A stretch of 64,000 nt of DNA from JANOYY01 sp043720395 (GCA_043720395.1 JAYSSR010000049.1:34289-98288); one strand, 5' to 3'. Counted from the stretch's first letter, positions 1 to 8,726 are shown. The notes: generated by a model from the sequence alone, not told the origin. Numbers and translations: made by a program.

Positions 1-383
1 GCACAACCACCGCTGCGAGACACATGCGTGATGGAGGTCGCGTCGTGAACATCTCATCGCGGGCCGCAGTCATGACGGTGCCCGGGAGCGGGCACTACGC
101 GGCAGCGAAGGCCGGGGTCAATTCGCTCACGGTCACCTTCGCCAAGGAACTCGGGCCGCGCCTCCGGGTCAACTGCGTGATGCCCGGTGCAGTGCCGACC
201 GAGATCATGATGACCGCGATGCGCATCGACGACGCCGACCTGCCGACGTTGGAACGTCGGCTTCGACTGCCGATGCGACGACTCGGCACGCCGGAGGACC
301 TCGGGGCGGCGGTGCTGTATTTAGTGTCACCCGCTTCGAGCTGGGTCACGGGTCAGCTCCTTTCCGTCGACGGGGGCATGTGA
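1..383 (+). CDS. SDR family oxidoreductase, 5'-truncated by the window edge
   Basis: C-terminal two thirds of a short-chain dehydrogenase/reductase; the reading frame is open from base 3, so the gene begins before the window. Visible are the NISS segment with the catalytic Ser region, the YAAAK catalytic Tyr/Lys motif, the RVNCVMPGAVPTE segment after the active site and the C-terminal VTGQLLSVDGGM typical of classical SDRs. The Rossmann N-terminus with the dinucleotide-binding glycines is outside. The product would oxidise or reduce a hydroxyl/keto group with NAD(P). Its TGA overlaps the ATG of the next gene (TGATG), implying translational coupling. The substrate is not inferable. Confidence 0.9.
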   Translation, partial: TTTAARHMRDGGRVVNISSRAAVMTVPGSGHYAAAKAGVNSLTVTFAKELGPRLRVNCVMPGAVPTEIMMTAMRIDDADLPTLERRLRLPMRRLGTPEDLGAAVLYLVSPASSWVTGQLLSVDGGM

Positions 384-1399
384 TGTCTCTGCTTCCGAAC
401 CGCAAAGTCGTGCTGCGTTCGCGGCCAACTGGGACGCCGCTCGACACCGATTTCGAAGTTGTCGAGGAGAACGTCGAGTCGCCCAAGCTGGGTGAGGCGC
501 TCGTGCAAGTCGACGTACTCTCCATCGACGCCTTCATTCGCACGGTGCTCGATGAAGGCAGTTACCACGCAACCGCCCACATCGGCCGAGCGGTCACCGC
601 GCTTGGTGTGGGGCGCGTCATCGAGAGCAACGCCGGCGACCTCGAACCCGGCGACCACGTCTTCGGACCGCTCGGTGCACAGACCATTGCGTCGCTGCCG
701 GGCGGAGCGCTTCGCAAGATTGATGTCTCCTCGGTTTCGCCGACCACGTACCTCGGGGCTCTCGGTCTGACAACGGGGATGACCGCGTACTTCGGGATCT
801 TCGATGTCGGGGCAGTCAAGGAGGGCGACACTGTGGTCGTGTCGGGTGCCGCTGGGGCCGTTGGTTCGATCGCCGGTCAGTTGGCGCGTATCGCCGGTGC
901 GGCCCGGGTGATCGGTATCGCCGGTGGCCCAGCGAAGGCGGCGTTCCTCGCGGATGAACTCGGATTCGACGCTGCGATCGACTACAAGAACGATGACGTA
1001 GGAATTCGCCTTCGCGAACTGGCACCCGACGGCGTCAACGTGTTCTATGACAACGTCGGCGGGGACATCCTTGACGCCGTATTGATGCATATTGTCGAAG
1101 GTTCCCGTGTGGTGATCTGTGGTGCCATTTCGCAGTATCAACAGATGAATGATGTGCGCGGCCCGCGCAACTACCTGAAGTTGGCCGAGCGTCACGCTCG
1201 AATGGAGGGCTTCGCGGTCACTCATTTTCACGAACACTTTCCTCGCGCCGAGACAGCACTAGCCGGTTGGCTGAAGAGTGGCGACATCGTGATGCGTGAA
1301 CACTACGAACATGGCGTCGAGAACTTCCCGGCCACCCTGCGGCAGCTGCTCAACGGCGGCCACCACGGCAAGCTCCTGTTGCGGGTCACCCCTTCTTGA
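383..1399 (+). CDS. Zinc-free medium-chain NADP-dependent reductase (curcumin/prostaglandin reductase-like)
   Basis: About 338 residues, normal for the COG2130-type medium-chain reductases. The N-terminal GroES-like domain lacks the zinc-binding cysteines. The Rossmann part carries GAAGAVGSIAGQLARIAG (nucleotide-binding loop) and the YDNVGG motif of this family, which reduces activated C=C bonds with NADPH. The start could be GTG at 380 or ATG at 383; I chose ATG because it overlaps the stop of the upstream SDR as TGATG. Forms a two-gene unit with that SDR. The physiological enone substrate is unknown. Confidence 0.88.
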   Translation: MSLLPNRKVVLRSRPTGTPLDTDFEVVEENVESPKLGEALVQVDVLSIDAFIRTVLDEGSYHATAHIGRAVTALGVGRVIESNAGDLEPGDHVFGPLGAQTIASLPGGALRKIDVSSVSPTTYLGALGLTTGMTAYFGIFDVGAVKEGDTVVVSGAAGAVGSIAGQLARIAGAARVIGIAGGPAKAAFLADELGFDAAIDYKNDDVGIRLRELAPDGVNVFYDNVGGDILDAVLMHIVEGSRVVICGAISQYQQMNDVRGPRNYLKLAERHARMEGFAVTHFHEHFPRAETALAGWLKSGDIVMREHYEHGVENFPATLRQLLNGGHHGKLLLRVTPS

Positions 1400-1492
1400 G
1401 CGCCAACGCACGACCAAGCAGCACACCAACACGACCAACCAGCACACCATCCAGCACGACCAACAACGATTAGCCCCACCTCGGAGGACGCA

Positions 1493-2005
1493 ATGAACGA
1501 CGACCAGATCGACTACGAAGACCTCACCAGCATGCGTCTCGACGACGATTCGCTTCGCACACTGGTTGATCCCGGCGGCGAATGCATTTTCAACTGGACC
1601 ACCACCGATGGCTATCCCGTTGGCGTCGTCGTGGCCTACGTCTACCGGAACGGGAAGTTCTGGACGACCTGCGCTGTCCGTCGCAAGCGAGTCGCCGCCC
1701 TCCGCAAGCGGCCGCAGTCTGCGCTCGTCATCAACCGCAATGGCAAGACCGCGTCCTACAAGGGCGACTCGATCGTGCATGCCCATGGCGATGATGGCTT
1801 TGACGAACTCAAGACCTGGTTCTACGCCACACTCTCTGGTGTCGACCGTGCACCCGAAGACGCCTACCGGCGCAGCTTCGCCAAGTTCCTCGACTCGCCC
1901 CACCGCGTCATCATCGAAACGGACGCTCGACTGGTCGTTGCATTCGACACCGCACGATTCGCCGCCTTCACCGCGGAAGCGATGGCGGCGGGGCACGGCG
2001 CCTGA
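1493..2005 (+). CDS. PNPOx-like flavin/F420-binding split-barrel protein
   Basis: 170 residues. The segment FNWTTTDGYPVGVVVAYVYR followed by GKFWTTCAVRRKRVAAL has the beta-barrel pattern of pyridoxamine-5'-phosphate oxidase-like proteins, which in Actinobacteria often bind FMN or F420. A ribosome site (CGGAGGA) sits just upstream of the ATG. A paralogue lies at 17188-17709 with the same order of conserved blocks (WPVGV, YVWRQGKFW, KFLDSP.RVI), so the family is duplicated within the island. The spacer before it (1400-1492) is low-complexity, rich in CACGACCAAC-like strings. Exact reaction unknown. Confidence 0.8.
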   Translation: MNDDQIDYEDLTSMRLDDDSLRTLVDPGGECIFNWTTTDGYPVGVVVAYVYRNGKFWTTCAVRRKRVAALRKRPQSALVINRNGKTASYKGDSIVHAHGDDGFDELKTWFYATLSGVDRAPEDAYRRSFAKFLDSPHRVIIETDARLVVAFDTARFAAFTAEAMAAGHGA

Positions 2006-2017
2006 GTCAGCACCACC

Positions 2018-2053
2018 GAACTCGGTCAAATTGTTGTGCTGGCCACAACAATT
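2018..2053 (+). repeat. Palindromic intergenic repeat R1, copy a
   Basis: Contains GGTCAAATTGTTGTGCTGG followed by CCACAACAATT. Bases 2029-2053 form a perfect 10-bp stem (AATTGTTGTG/CACAACAATT) with a 5-nt loop. Related copies, in either orientation, are at 3156-3191, 3224-3259, 3286-3321, 20020-20052, 56768-56803 and 56831-56863. This copy lies between the PNPOx-like gene and the 3' end of the decayed AbiEi/DUF559 gene. Confidence 0.9.
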
Positions 2054-2069
2054 CCGCGAACCGACTCCG

Positions 2070-3016
2070 TCACGCCGCGTCGAGGAGCGTTCGGAGCGAC
2101 GCCGCTTTGCGGGCGAAGGCGCGTTGGTCCACGACGTCTGCGTCGAGGGCTTCGACGACGCTCCAGCGAGCGAGCGTCAGCTGACTTCGACGCTCCGCGT
2201 CACGCTCCTGCTTCGCCCGCGATCCGTGCGTGGCAAACGGACTCACCTCAAGAGCGACCCGTGCGCCGATCCACCCGAAGTCAACTTCGACGTCGTCACC
2301 GTCACTCACCGGCACGAGGTAGTTGCTCGACCACCCGACGAGGCAGCGTCATCCAACCAACCGCTGACTTGCTGCTCCAGACCGCTCCGGTGACCGACCA
2401 GACCGTCGGACCGATCAGCGAGAAGTTGGTCGAGCGGACCGCCAGCCGCAACAACCTGCCGTGGAATTCGGTCGAGTACCGCCTGCACCGACGCAACGCT
2501 CACCGTCCGATTCGCAATGCAAGCGTCGACGCATCGCTCCAAGCTCGACGAGGAGACGTAGTTCCCCAGGAGCGCGAGCGTCGCTGATGGCGTCGCAACA
2601 CGAGCCGTTATCCACGCGCTGCTCGGGAGGGCCCGATCGAGTCGAACGACCTGAATCCCGGACCTGCGAACACGACGTGAGGCGTCCACGCACAACACGA
2701 CGTCTCTCGACGCTGCGAGGAGCCGACGCGGCAGCGGCATATCGTGCACGATCGCAGCGGATGGACCCGCGATCGTCGAGCCGGGAACGGCCAGCGCCGC
2801 AGCGAGAATGCGACGCTTCGACGACGGCGGCGCGGCAGCAAGTCGCATCACACCGGCGAACATCGGAACAAGTGCACCGGCATCGCGCCTACTCAACAGT
2901 GCGTGCCGGTCGACGCCCACCCTTTCCGCCTGCGCAACCGTGACCAAGCCATCCTGCGACTTGGCCACCTTGCGCAGCAACGCATCAATCTCGAATGTGG
3001 AATGGGTCCGCGCCAT
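2070..3016 (-). pseudogene. Frameshifted AbiEi-type N-terminal / DUF559 C-terminal protein
   Basis: The first reading frame (3016 down to about 2330) encodes MARTHSTFEIDALLRKVAKS, a winged-helix-like AbiEi-type N-terminus with VTVAQAERVGVDRHALLSRR, then a middle domain. Near 2320-2340 the frame breaks: the continuation NYLVPVSDGD, VEVDFGW, VALEVSPFATHG and ERDAERRSQLTL, ending at 2070, is in another frame and matches the DUF559 (Vsr-like endonuclease fold) pattern. One inserted base or two removed would restore a protein of about 315 residues. The ATG at 3016 has an AGGAGG 10 bases upstream. Proteins of this architecture are common in Actinobacteria and may belong to toxin-antitoxin or defence families; function here is unproven. 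It is flanked on both sides by R1 palindromes. Confidence 0.72.
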
Positions 3017-3155
3017 CGCAGTACCTCCTGCACGTGAAAAGTGAACTCGTGTCAGGGGGAAGCGACGCACCGATCATCATCGACGCTCAGCGTCGAGTGG
3101 GCGAAAAGTTGTCCTCATGACCACATCGACGCGCAGTTGTGCACCGGACGGCCGG

Positions 3156-3321
3156 GAACTCGGTCAAATTGTTGCGCTGGACACAACAGTTCAGCAGGGC
3201 CGCCGCAATCGACGCAAGGTCGTGAACTCGGTCAAATTGTTGCGCTGGACACAACAACGCTGCGGACGACGTACACGAGGCCCAGGAACTCGGTCGAAAT
3301 GTTGCGCTGGACACAACAACG
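3156..3321 (+). repeat. Cluster of three R1 palindromic repeats (copies b, c, d)
   Basis: Three direct copies at 3156-3191, 3224-3259 and 3286-3321, each with the core TTGTTGCGCTGGACACAACA (the third has ATGTTG) preceded by GAACTCGGTC. They are spaced 62-68 bases apart. The whole 3017-3349 stretch has no convincing gene; this cluster is its main content. Confidence 0.9.
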
Positions 3322-3349
3322 CTGCGCGCAATCCGCACAATTGACGCCA

Positions 3350-3754
3350 TCAGCGCAGCAGGAGCCACCAGTCCGCGATCTGCGCGGCGTAGCGCTCCGC
3401 ATACTTCTTCGTGAGGTCGTCGGGAGAGTCGGGCACGGCCTGCGCATTGGTGGGCACGAGGGTGGAAGCACCCGCGATCGGGTCCACCCATTCCAGTTTG
3501 ATGGCCTCGATGACCGAACCGAGTGCTGCGCTGGCCGCCTCGTGGTGCTCGCTGGTCTGGTGCGCCATGAAGGAGAGAAAGTCGTCGAACGAGAGAAGCG
3601 CGTAGTAGTGACGGGGTTCCGCTCCACGCCAATATCCATATGCGCGCATACCTGTCTCGTGGGCATGGGTGGCTCGATGCAACGCTGTGGCGGTCGTTTC
3701 GAACGACGCCTCACTACCTTGGCGCACGGTGATGTGGGCAAGAATGGTGGCCAT
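3350..3754 (-). CDS. ABM-type (dimeric alpha/beta barrel) monooxygenase-like protein
   Basis: 134 residues. The N-terminus MATILAHITVRQGSEASFE and the YWRGAEPRHYYALLSF strand fit the antibiotic biosynthesis monooxygenase / stress-responsive alpha-beta barrel fold, which acts as a homodimer on hydrophobic ligands. Last gene of the minus-strand operon starting with the DUF35 protein at 8726; its ATG overlaps the stop of the P450 (TGATG). A second small ABM protein is encoded at 14186-14530. The reaction is unknown; it may serve as a cofactor-free oxygenase or ligand-binding accessory. Confidence 0.72.
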   Translation of the reverse strand: MATILAHITVRQGSEASFETTATALHRATHAHETGMRAYGYWRGAEPRHYYALLSFDDFLSFMAHQTSEHHEAASAALGSVIEAIKLEWVDPIAGASTLVPTNAQAVPDSPDDLTKKYAERYAAQIADWWLLLR

Positions 3755-5034
3755 CAGGCTCCTTGTTTGCTGACGGCGGGTGCAGCGGGTGCCGGGGTAA
3801 AGCCGACGTGCAGTTGCTCCAGGGCTCGCAGCACGAAGCCCGGTTTGTGGGCGAAGTCGTTCTGAGGCAACAGACGGAACTCACCGAGCCGGTCCAGCAG
3901 GACCTCGAACGCGATGGTCTGCTCCAGTCGCGACAGTCCCGCTCCGGGGCAATGATGCTCGCCCTGACCGAAGGCCAGATGACGCGCCGAGTTGGTCCGG
4001 TTGACATCCAACGTCGAAGGCTCGGCGAACATACGACCGTCGCGGTTGCCCGCGGCGAACCGGAGGTGCACGGTGGAGCCGGCGGGGATGGTGACCCCGT
4101 GACGTTCCACATCGGAAAGGTTGTGGCGGTAGAGGCCCTGCGTGGGCGACTCCAGGCGCAGCACCTCCTCCACGAAGTTGGGGATGAGCAACGGGTCCGC
4201 TCGCAATCGATCTTGGATCTGAGGCTCCCGCAGCATCAGCCAGAGGCCCGACGTGAGTGCGAACGTCGTCGTCTCGTTCCCGCCGATATACAGGTGATCG
4301 ATCGTGAACATGATCTCGTCGTCGGTCAGTGGCCGCGACGTCCCGTTACCGTCGTCGAAGCCGACATGCGCCAGGTGGCTGATCACTGAATCGTCGGGCG
4401 AGCGTCGCTTCTGTGCGATCACACCCAGGATGTAGCCCTGGAAGGCGACCCCCTGTTCGGCCACGTAGCGCTGCTGTTCGGGCGAGAGGGTGCCCGCGAA
4501 TGGCATCACCCAAGCCTCGGACCACGTCTTCAGCTGTGGCATATCCGCCAAGTCGAAGCCGAGCATCGACGTGATGATGATGACGGGCAGCGGCAGCGCG
4601 AACCGCTCAACGAATTCGATCGCCCCGCCGGGAGCATCGATCCATGAATCGATGAGTTCGTTCACCACTTTCGTGATGAATGGACGCTGCGCGTCCGCCC
4701 CCTTTGCACTGAAGAAGGGGTCGACCAGTGAACGGTAGCGCCGGTGCACGGGCGGGTCGGTGCTGAGGGGAGCTCGGCGCAGACGACCGCGTTCGCGGTA
4801 GATCCGAAGCGCTTCCTCGTCCTGCATCAACGCACCACTGGACGCAGGTCCGTTCGCGAAAAGATCTGTGCGCTTACTAACCCAGGCCACATCCTCGTAT
4901 CGGGTGAGGACGTACGTGGAGGTGCCGGGAACACGGTAGACGGGTGCCTCTTCACGAAGGTCGTCGTAGGCGGGGTACCAGTCCTGTTGTGTGGCAGGGT
5001 CGAACAGGTCGACATGGGGACACTCTTCGGTCAC
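3754..5034 (-). CDS. Cytochrome P450
   Basis: 426 residues from GTG at 5034. P450 landmarks in order: ADPLL-preceding I-helix GGNETTTFALTS (oxygen-activating Thr), EEVLRLES (ExxR), and the heme loop HLAFGQGEHHCPGAGLSRLE with the Cys ligand. The open frame extends 75 codons further upstream, but that part is basic, Cys/Trp-rich and overlaps the preceding gene, so I used the GTG four bases after that gene's TAG. Bacterial soluble class needing ferredoxin and reductase, none of which is adjacent. Co-transcribed with a phosphotransferase, VOC, thiolase-like and DUF35 genes, suggesting hydroxylation of a CoA-activated or acidic hydrophobic substrate. Confidence 0.93.
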   Translation of the reverse strand: MTEECPHVDLFDPATQQDWYPAYDDLREEAPVYRVPGTSTYVLTRYEDVAWVSKRTDLFANGPASSGALMQDEEALRIYRERGRLRRAPLSTDPPVHRRYRSLVDPFFSAKGADAQRPFITKVVNELIDSWIDAPGGAIEFVERFALPLPVIIITSMLGFDLADMPQLKTWSEAWVMPFAGTLSPEQQRYVAEQGVAFQGYILGVIAQKRRSPDDSVISHLAHVGFDDGNGTSRPLTDDEIMFTIDHLYIGGNETTTFALTSGLWLMLREPQIQDRLRADPLLIPNFVEEVLRLESPTQGLYRHNLSDVERHGVTIPAGSTVHLRFAAGNRDGRMFAEPSTLDVNRTNSARHLAFGQGEHHCPGAGLSRLEQTIAFEVLLDRLGEFRLLPQNDFAHKPGFVLRALEQLHVGFTPAPAAPAVSKQGA

Positions 5035-5038
5035 GTCA

Positions 5039-5503
5039 CTACCCGCGTCCGACGAAGCCCCACTCGCCCATGATCTGCACCTCGGTGGCGCTCCGGGCCG
5101 AAAGCAACAAAGCCGCCCTGGCCGACAGTTCCGAGTCCCCCGCAGCAAGCGCCGCTTCGAGCGCGCACGACAGTGCTTCTCCGGCCAGGCTGTAGGTGCG
5201 AGCCATGTCCTGCAGGTGCAGGCTGCCGCGCGGCCCAGCATCCAAGGCCGAAAGTGCATCGGCCACCCCGACCGCCGACGGCAGGGACACCAACGTGTCC
5301 CTGGCGAACGCTTCCATGCTCAACGTCTCTTCGCGCATCCACGCAATCTCGTGTGCGGCGCGGGTCGCCGCGTTGCGCAGCACATTCTCCAACATCTGCA
5401 CGCTTACCTTCGCGGCGTCGGTCTGCACTTCCGGGCCGATGACCTCAAGCAGCTCGCGACGACAATCCAGGATGACCTGATCCGTGGTCGGCAGGGTGAT
5501 CAC
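5039..5503 (-). CDS. Conserved hypothetical, predicted all-alpha protein
   Basis: 154 residues from GTG 5503, which overlaps the upstream TGA as GTGA. Begins VITLPTTDQVILDCRRELLE and is rich in Ala, Leu and Glu throughout, with segments such as VQMLENVLRNAATRAAHEIA and AGEALSCALEAALAAGDSEL that predict long helices; no membrane segment or metal motif. The shape resembles the helical C-terminal part of acyl-CoA dehydrogenases, but I cannot assign it. Tight coupling to the phosphotransferase upstream and P450 downstream indicates a shared pathway or a complex with one of them. Confidence 0.7.
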   Translation of the reverse strand: MITLPTTDQVILDCRRELLEVIGPEVQTDAAKVSVQMLENVLRNAATRAAHEIAWMREETLSMEAFARDTLVSLPSAVGVADALSALDAGPRGSLHLQDMARTYSLAGEALSCALEAALAAGDSELSARAALLLSARSATEVQIMGEWGFVGRG

Positions 5504-6603
5504 GACTTCGACTCCGCCCCGGCGGCCAGCAGTTGCTCGTGCATCGCTCGCAACGCGTCGAGCGGCTCGGCTAGCCCGGCACACGCTGCGATGAAATTCA
5601 TCTGACCGACCGTTGCTGCATTGATGCTGTAAGTGGTCATGACACCGTTCGTCTTTCCTTCGGCCATCGCACTCGCCGCCTGCACAATTTGACTGAACAC
5701 TTTTACGGCCGACACCACGGAGAAGTAGCCCACCGTGGCCTGATTCACGTGCAGTTCCGAGGTGCCGGTGCGCTCACGATAACGGGCCAGAAACGTCTCG
5801 GGGTCGAGTCCATAGAGGCTCGGAGGAGCGGCAGCGGAGTACGTGACGTACCAGCCGAGGTCTTCGCGCGGATCCCCGATATGCGCGTACTCCCAGTCGA
5901 TGAGGCGGTGCGATCCGTCGACGGGATCGAGCAGGATGTTCGCCGGTTGCAGGTCACCGTGCTGCAGGACCAGCGGCATCGGTGGCGGACGGTGCGCATC
6001 GAGCCACGCACCGAGGTAGCGCATGATGGGGTTGGACTCAGCCAGCATCCCCTCGTTCAACGCCCAGGACTGATTCACCGTCGTCATATAGGAGTCCCAG
6101 TCAGCGGGACGGGCCAGCGCGGCGGGCAGCACGCTGAGGTCCACCTGCGGCACACCGGCCACGGTGTCCACGAACGCGTCACGATGAGCCAGGTACTTCG
6201 GATCGTTGGCCGGCGTCGCCGCCGCGACCAGCGCGTTCAGCTCGGCTTGGAGCGACGGACCGGAGCAGAACTCCAGAACGATGGCCTTGGTCCCGAGGTG
6301 CTCACCGGTGGCGTCGTAGTGCAGGGCTGCGGGCATCGGCACGGTGGGCACACTTGACAGGCTCTTCAGCACCGCCCATTCGGTATCGCGGTCGGTGACG
6401 AGCATCGTCTTGTCGGGTGGCGGGTCACCGCGAAGCACCAGCGTTTCCGTGATGCCGTTGTCCCACTCCACCTCGGCCTTCGCCATCGCCCGGCTGTAGC
6501 CACCGGTCATGAGGGCATAACTCAGGACCTTGGCCCGACGGTCGGGAACCACCGAAGCGAGGAACGCTTCCAACCGGGCCGGCATGGCCTCTACTTCGTG
6601 CAC
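5500..6603 (-). CDS. Phosphotransferase family protein (APH/ACAD10-like kinase)
   Basis: 367 residues with the aminoglycoside phosphotransferase fold: Gly-rich VLRGDPPP segment, Brenner-type catalytic loop LVLQHGDLQPANILLD and metal-binding LIDWEYAHIGDPREDLGWY. In Actinobacteria this subgroup sits in lipid, steroid or acyl-CoA catabolic operons and is related to the kinase domain of ACAD10/11, which phosphorylates hydroxyacyl-CoAs so that they can be eliminated. That role is plausible here, next to P450 and thiolase-like genes, but is inference. Stop overlaps the start of the next gene. Confidence 0.88.
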   Translation of the reverse strand: MHEVEAMPARLEAFLASVVPDRRAKVLSYALMTGGYSRAMAKAEVEWDNGITETLVLRGDPPPDKTMLVTDRDTEWAVLKSLSSVPTVPMPAALHYDATGEHLGTKAIVLEFCSGPSLQAELNALVAAATPANDPKYLAHRDAFVDTVAGVPQVDLSVLPAALARPADWDSYMTTVNQSWALNEGMLAESNPIMRYLGAWLDAHRPPPMPLVLQHGDLQPANILLDPVDGSHRLIDWEYAHIGDPREDLGWYVTYSAAAPPSLYGLDPETFLARYRERTGTSELHVNQATVGYFSVVSAVKVFSQIVQAASAMAEGKTNGVMTTYSINAATVGQMNFIAACAGLAEPLDALRAMHEQLLAAGAESKS

Positions 6604-6635
6604 GAGCTACTCCCCGATTTCCACGTTCACGTGAT

Positions 6636-7103
6636 TCATGCCAGCGCTCCGCCGTCGAACCAGCGCTGGAACATCGGCTGGATGGCACCCCACACCAGTT
6701 CCACGATCAGGCCACTCGGCGGCGCGACGTAGGTGAACACGCCATAACCCTCCTCTGGTGGACGCTGCGCAGCAACCAAGCGCCATCCCTTCGTCAGCAG
6801 CTCAGACGTTGACGCGGCGACGTCGTCTACCCACACACCCGTGTGGTGCGCACCGGGTTCGACGGAACCGTCCCAGATCGTTCCGACCGCGCCTTGGAGA
6901 AGTTCCAGATGATGGGGACCTTCGGCTGAATACGTGAACTTCAGCGGCACCGTTTGCAGGCCCTCCTCCGGCGTCCACACCGACTGTTCACGTTCCTGCA
7001 GCGAACACCACGTGACGCCGAGCGCGTCGCCCATTTCGGACATGGCTGCCTCAATGTCAGGAACGCGAATTCCCAGATGATAGGCGCGTCGATAGTCGAT
7101 CAT
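6636..7103 (-). CDS. VOC family (glyoxalase/dioxygenase-fold) protein
   Basis: 155 residues with two beta-alpha-beta-beta-beta modules: YHLGIRVPDIEAAM starts the first, and HHTGVWVDDVAAS the second; PPSGLIVELVWG closes it. His in YHLG and HHTG, and Glu in HLELL or VELV, are the usual metal ligands. Four-base overlap with the thiolase-like gene (ATGA) indicates coupling. VOC enzymes cover isomerases, epimerases and dioxygenases; in thiolase operons they often act as epimerases or hydratase-like enzymes. The specific reaction cannot be told. Confidence 0.82.
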   Translation of the reverse strand: MIDYRRAYHLGIRVPDIEAAMSEMGDALGVTWCSLQEREQSVWTPEEGLQTVPLKFTYSAEGPHHLELLQGAVGTIWDGSVEPGAHHTGVWVDDVAASTSELLTKGWRLVAAQRPPEEGYGVFTYVAPPSGLIVELVWGAIQPMFQRWFDGGALA

Positions 7104-8236
7104 CGGGCGAGAATCGTGACGCCCGATATTCCGGGAGCACCGTAGACGTGCGTGTAGGCAGTCCTCGGATTGCCAGGCACCTGGTGCTCACCAGCGTCGC
7201 CACGCAGCTGCAGCACGTTCTCGAACACCTGACGAAGGCCCGACGCGCCGATCGGTTCGCCATTGGCCAGACAGCCGCCATCGGTATTCACCGGGAACCG
7301 GCCACCGATCTCGGTCTCGCCATTGGCCAGCATGTGCTCCTGCTCGCCGTGTTCGCAGAACCCGTTCTCGGCCATATGCATGATCTCGGCACCCGCCTCG
7401 GTGTCCTGCAACTGTGCCAGATCGATGTCGGCCGGACCCATGCCGGCCATCTCGAACGCCGCCTTCGACGCGTCAACCGTGGGACCCGCATTGTGCTCTA
7501 GTGCGATCGACGGTGCGAGCACCTCGAAGCTACCGAAGCGACGCGAACGCACCACTGCCGCCTTGAGGAATACGGGACGGTCCGTGTACAGGTGTGCCTT
7601 CTCCGCGTTGCACAAGACCAGCGCGACGCCACCTTCGCCCGGGTTGCAAAACATGTATTGCGTCAGCGGGTACGACAGCATCGGTGACGCCAGGATCTCT
7701 TCCTCCGACAACGGCTTGCGACGCCATGCCATGGGGTTCAGCGCGCCATTGCGAAATGCCTTGGCCGACACCTTGGCAAGCGAATCTTGCGTGATGCCGT
7801 ATTGATGCATGTAGCGGTTGATCTTCATCCCGAAGAATTGCGTGGTGAGGGCCAGTCCCGATGAGCCGTACCAGTTCATGCCCTTGGTCTCAACGCGAAA
7901 TGCCCCCCGCTCATGCTTGTCGAAACCGATTGCGACTCCCAGGTCGGACATACCGGATCGGATGGCGCTGTACGCACTGAATAATGCCGAACCTCCGGTG
8001 GCGCACCCGTTGGCCACGTTGATGAACTGCAGCCCCGTAAGGCCCAGTTTGCTCACCATGGTGTCGGCCGCACCGGCTGAATGGCTCCCGCCGAACGCGA
8101 ACTCGATGTCTTCCCATTTCGCGCCACAATCGGCCAATGCACGACGCACGGCCACGACTCCTTGATCCATGCCCGACACACCATCGGTGCGTCCGAACTC
8201 GTGCATGCCGATACCGACGATTGCGACCTCAGTCAT
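7100..8236 (-). CDS. Thiolase-like lipid-transfer protein (Ltp/SCP-x type), possible retro-aldolase
   Basis: 378 residues starting MTEVAIVGIGMHEFGRTDG. The nucleophilic Cys of thiolases is present (NGCATGG, C78), but the GHP motif that carries the catalytic His reads GEP (E327), and the C-terminal CxG Cys is replaced in HVYGAPG (H363). Loss of these residues is what separates Ltp2-like aldolases of steroid side-chain cleavage from true thiolases, and those aldolases need a DUF35 partner such as the one encoded immediately upstream at 8295-8726. I therefore favour an aldolase-type C-C lyase acting with that partner; classical thiolase activity seems less likely. Confidence 0.85.
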   Translation of the reverse strand: MTEVAIVGIGMHEFGRTDGVSGMDQGVVAVRRALADCGAKWEDIEFAFGGSHSAGAADTMVSKLGLTGLQFINVANGCATGGSALFSAYSAIRSGMSDLGVAIGFDKHERGAFRVETKGMNWYGSSGLALTTQFFGMKINRYMHQYGITQDSLAKVSAKAFRNGALNPMAWRRKPLSEEEILASPMLSYPLTQYMFCNPGEGGVALVLCNAEKAHLYTDRPVFLKAAVVRSRRFGSFEVLAPSIALEHNAGPTVDASKAAFEMAGMGPADIDLAQLQDTEAGAEIMHMAENGFCEHGEQEHMLANGETEIGGRFPVNTDGGCLANGEPIGASGLRQVFENVLQLRGDAGEHQVPGNPRTAYTHVYGAPGISGVTILAR

Positions 8237-8294
8237 GGTTCATCTCCTTGTGCTCAAAATGGTGCGGGTGTTGATGTTCGACGTTACGGAATGC

Positions 8295-8726
8295 TTACGC
8301 GGCGACGGGACGGAAGGCGAAGGTAACGATGTCATTGCCGGAATCGTCCACGGCAATGGTTTCAAGAATCATCTCCATCTCCATCCCGATCTTCAGCTTG
8401 GACGGGTCGGACTCGGTGATTCGGGTCTCCACCTTGACCTGGCCCGGTAGTTCGACGTAACCGACGCCGAAAGGTCGAAAGGTCGCAGGGTCAGCGTCGC
8501 CGATGAACGGTGGCGACTTCGGCGGAAAACCTTGGATGGTGAACGTCCACAACGTGCCGCGGTTGGCCAGTTCGGCGCGCTCACAGTTTGTGCCGGAGCA
8601 GCGCTGGCAACCGGTTTGCGGCGGGAACGCAAAGGTTCCGCAGTCCAAACACGTGCTTCCGAGAAGGTGCGGACCATCGTCGGATACCGTGAACACACCT
8701 TCGGCTACGGGGACCTGAGTGGACAA
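8295..8726 (-). CDS. Zn-ribbon OB-fold (DUF35) protein, partner of the thiolase-like protein
   Basis: 143 residues. Rubredoxin-like zinc ribbon near the N-terminus (CLDCGTFAFPPQTGCQRCSG, a CxxC pair twice) followed by an OB-fold that includes GYVELPGQVKVETRI. DUF35 proteins pair with thiolase-fold lipid-transfer proteins or MaoC hydratases to form aldolase or hydratase complexes. The start is TTG at 8726, supported by GGAGG six bases upstream; no ATG or GTG is better placed. First gene of the operon running down to 3350, with operator site A in the divergent promoter region upstream. Confidence 0.88.
   Translation of the reverse strand: MSTQVPVAEGVFTVSDDGPHLLGSTCLDCGTFAFPPQTGCQRCSGTNCERAELANRGTLWTFTIQGFPPKSPPFIGDADPATFRPFGVGYVELPGQVKVETRITESDPSKLKIGMEMEMILETIAVDDSGNDIVTFAFRPVAA

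Noticed and set aside
353..1237. Long minus-strand open frame of 294 codons opposite the medium-chain reductase
   Set aside because: Antisense shadow of a clear enzyme gene; composition is Arg/His-rich with no family motif.
3156..3321. CRISPR array (three repeats with spacers of about 30 bases)
   Set aside because: Only three degenerate copies, spacers are not uniform in length, copies occur elsewhere singly and in reverse, and no cas genes are present.
3754..5259. P450 start at 5259 instead of 5034
   Set aside because: The extra 75 codons lack P450 similarity and overlap the coding frame of the upstream gene.
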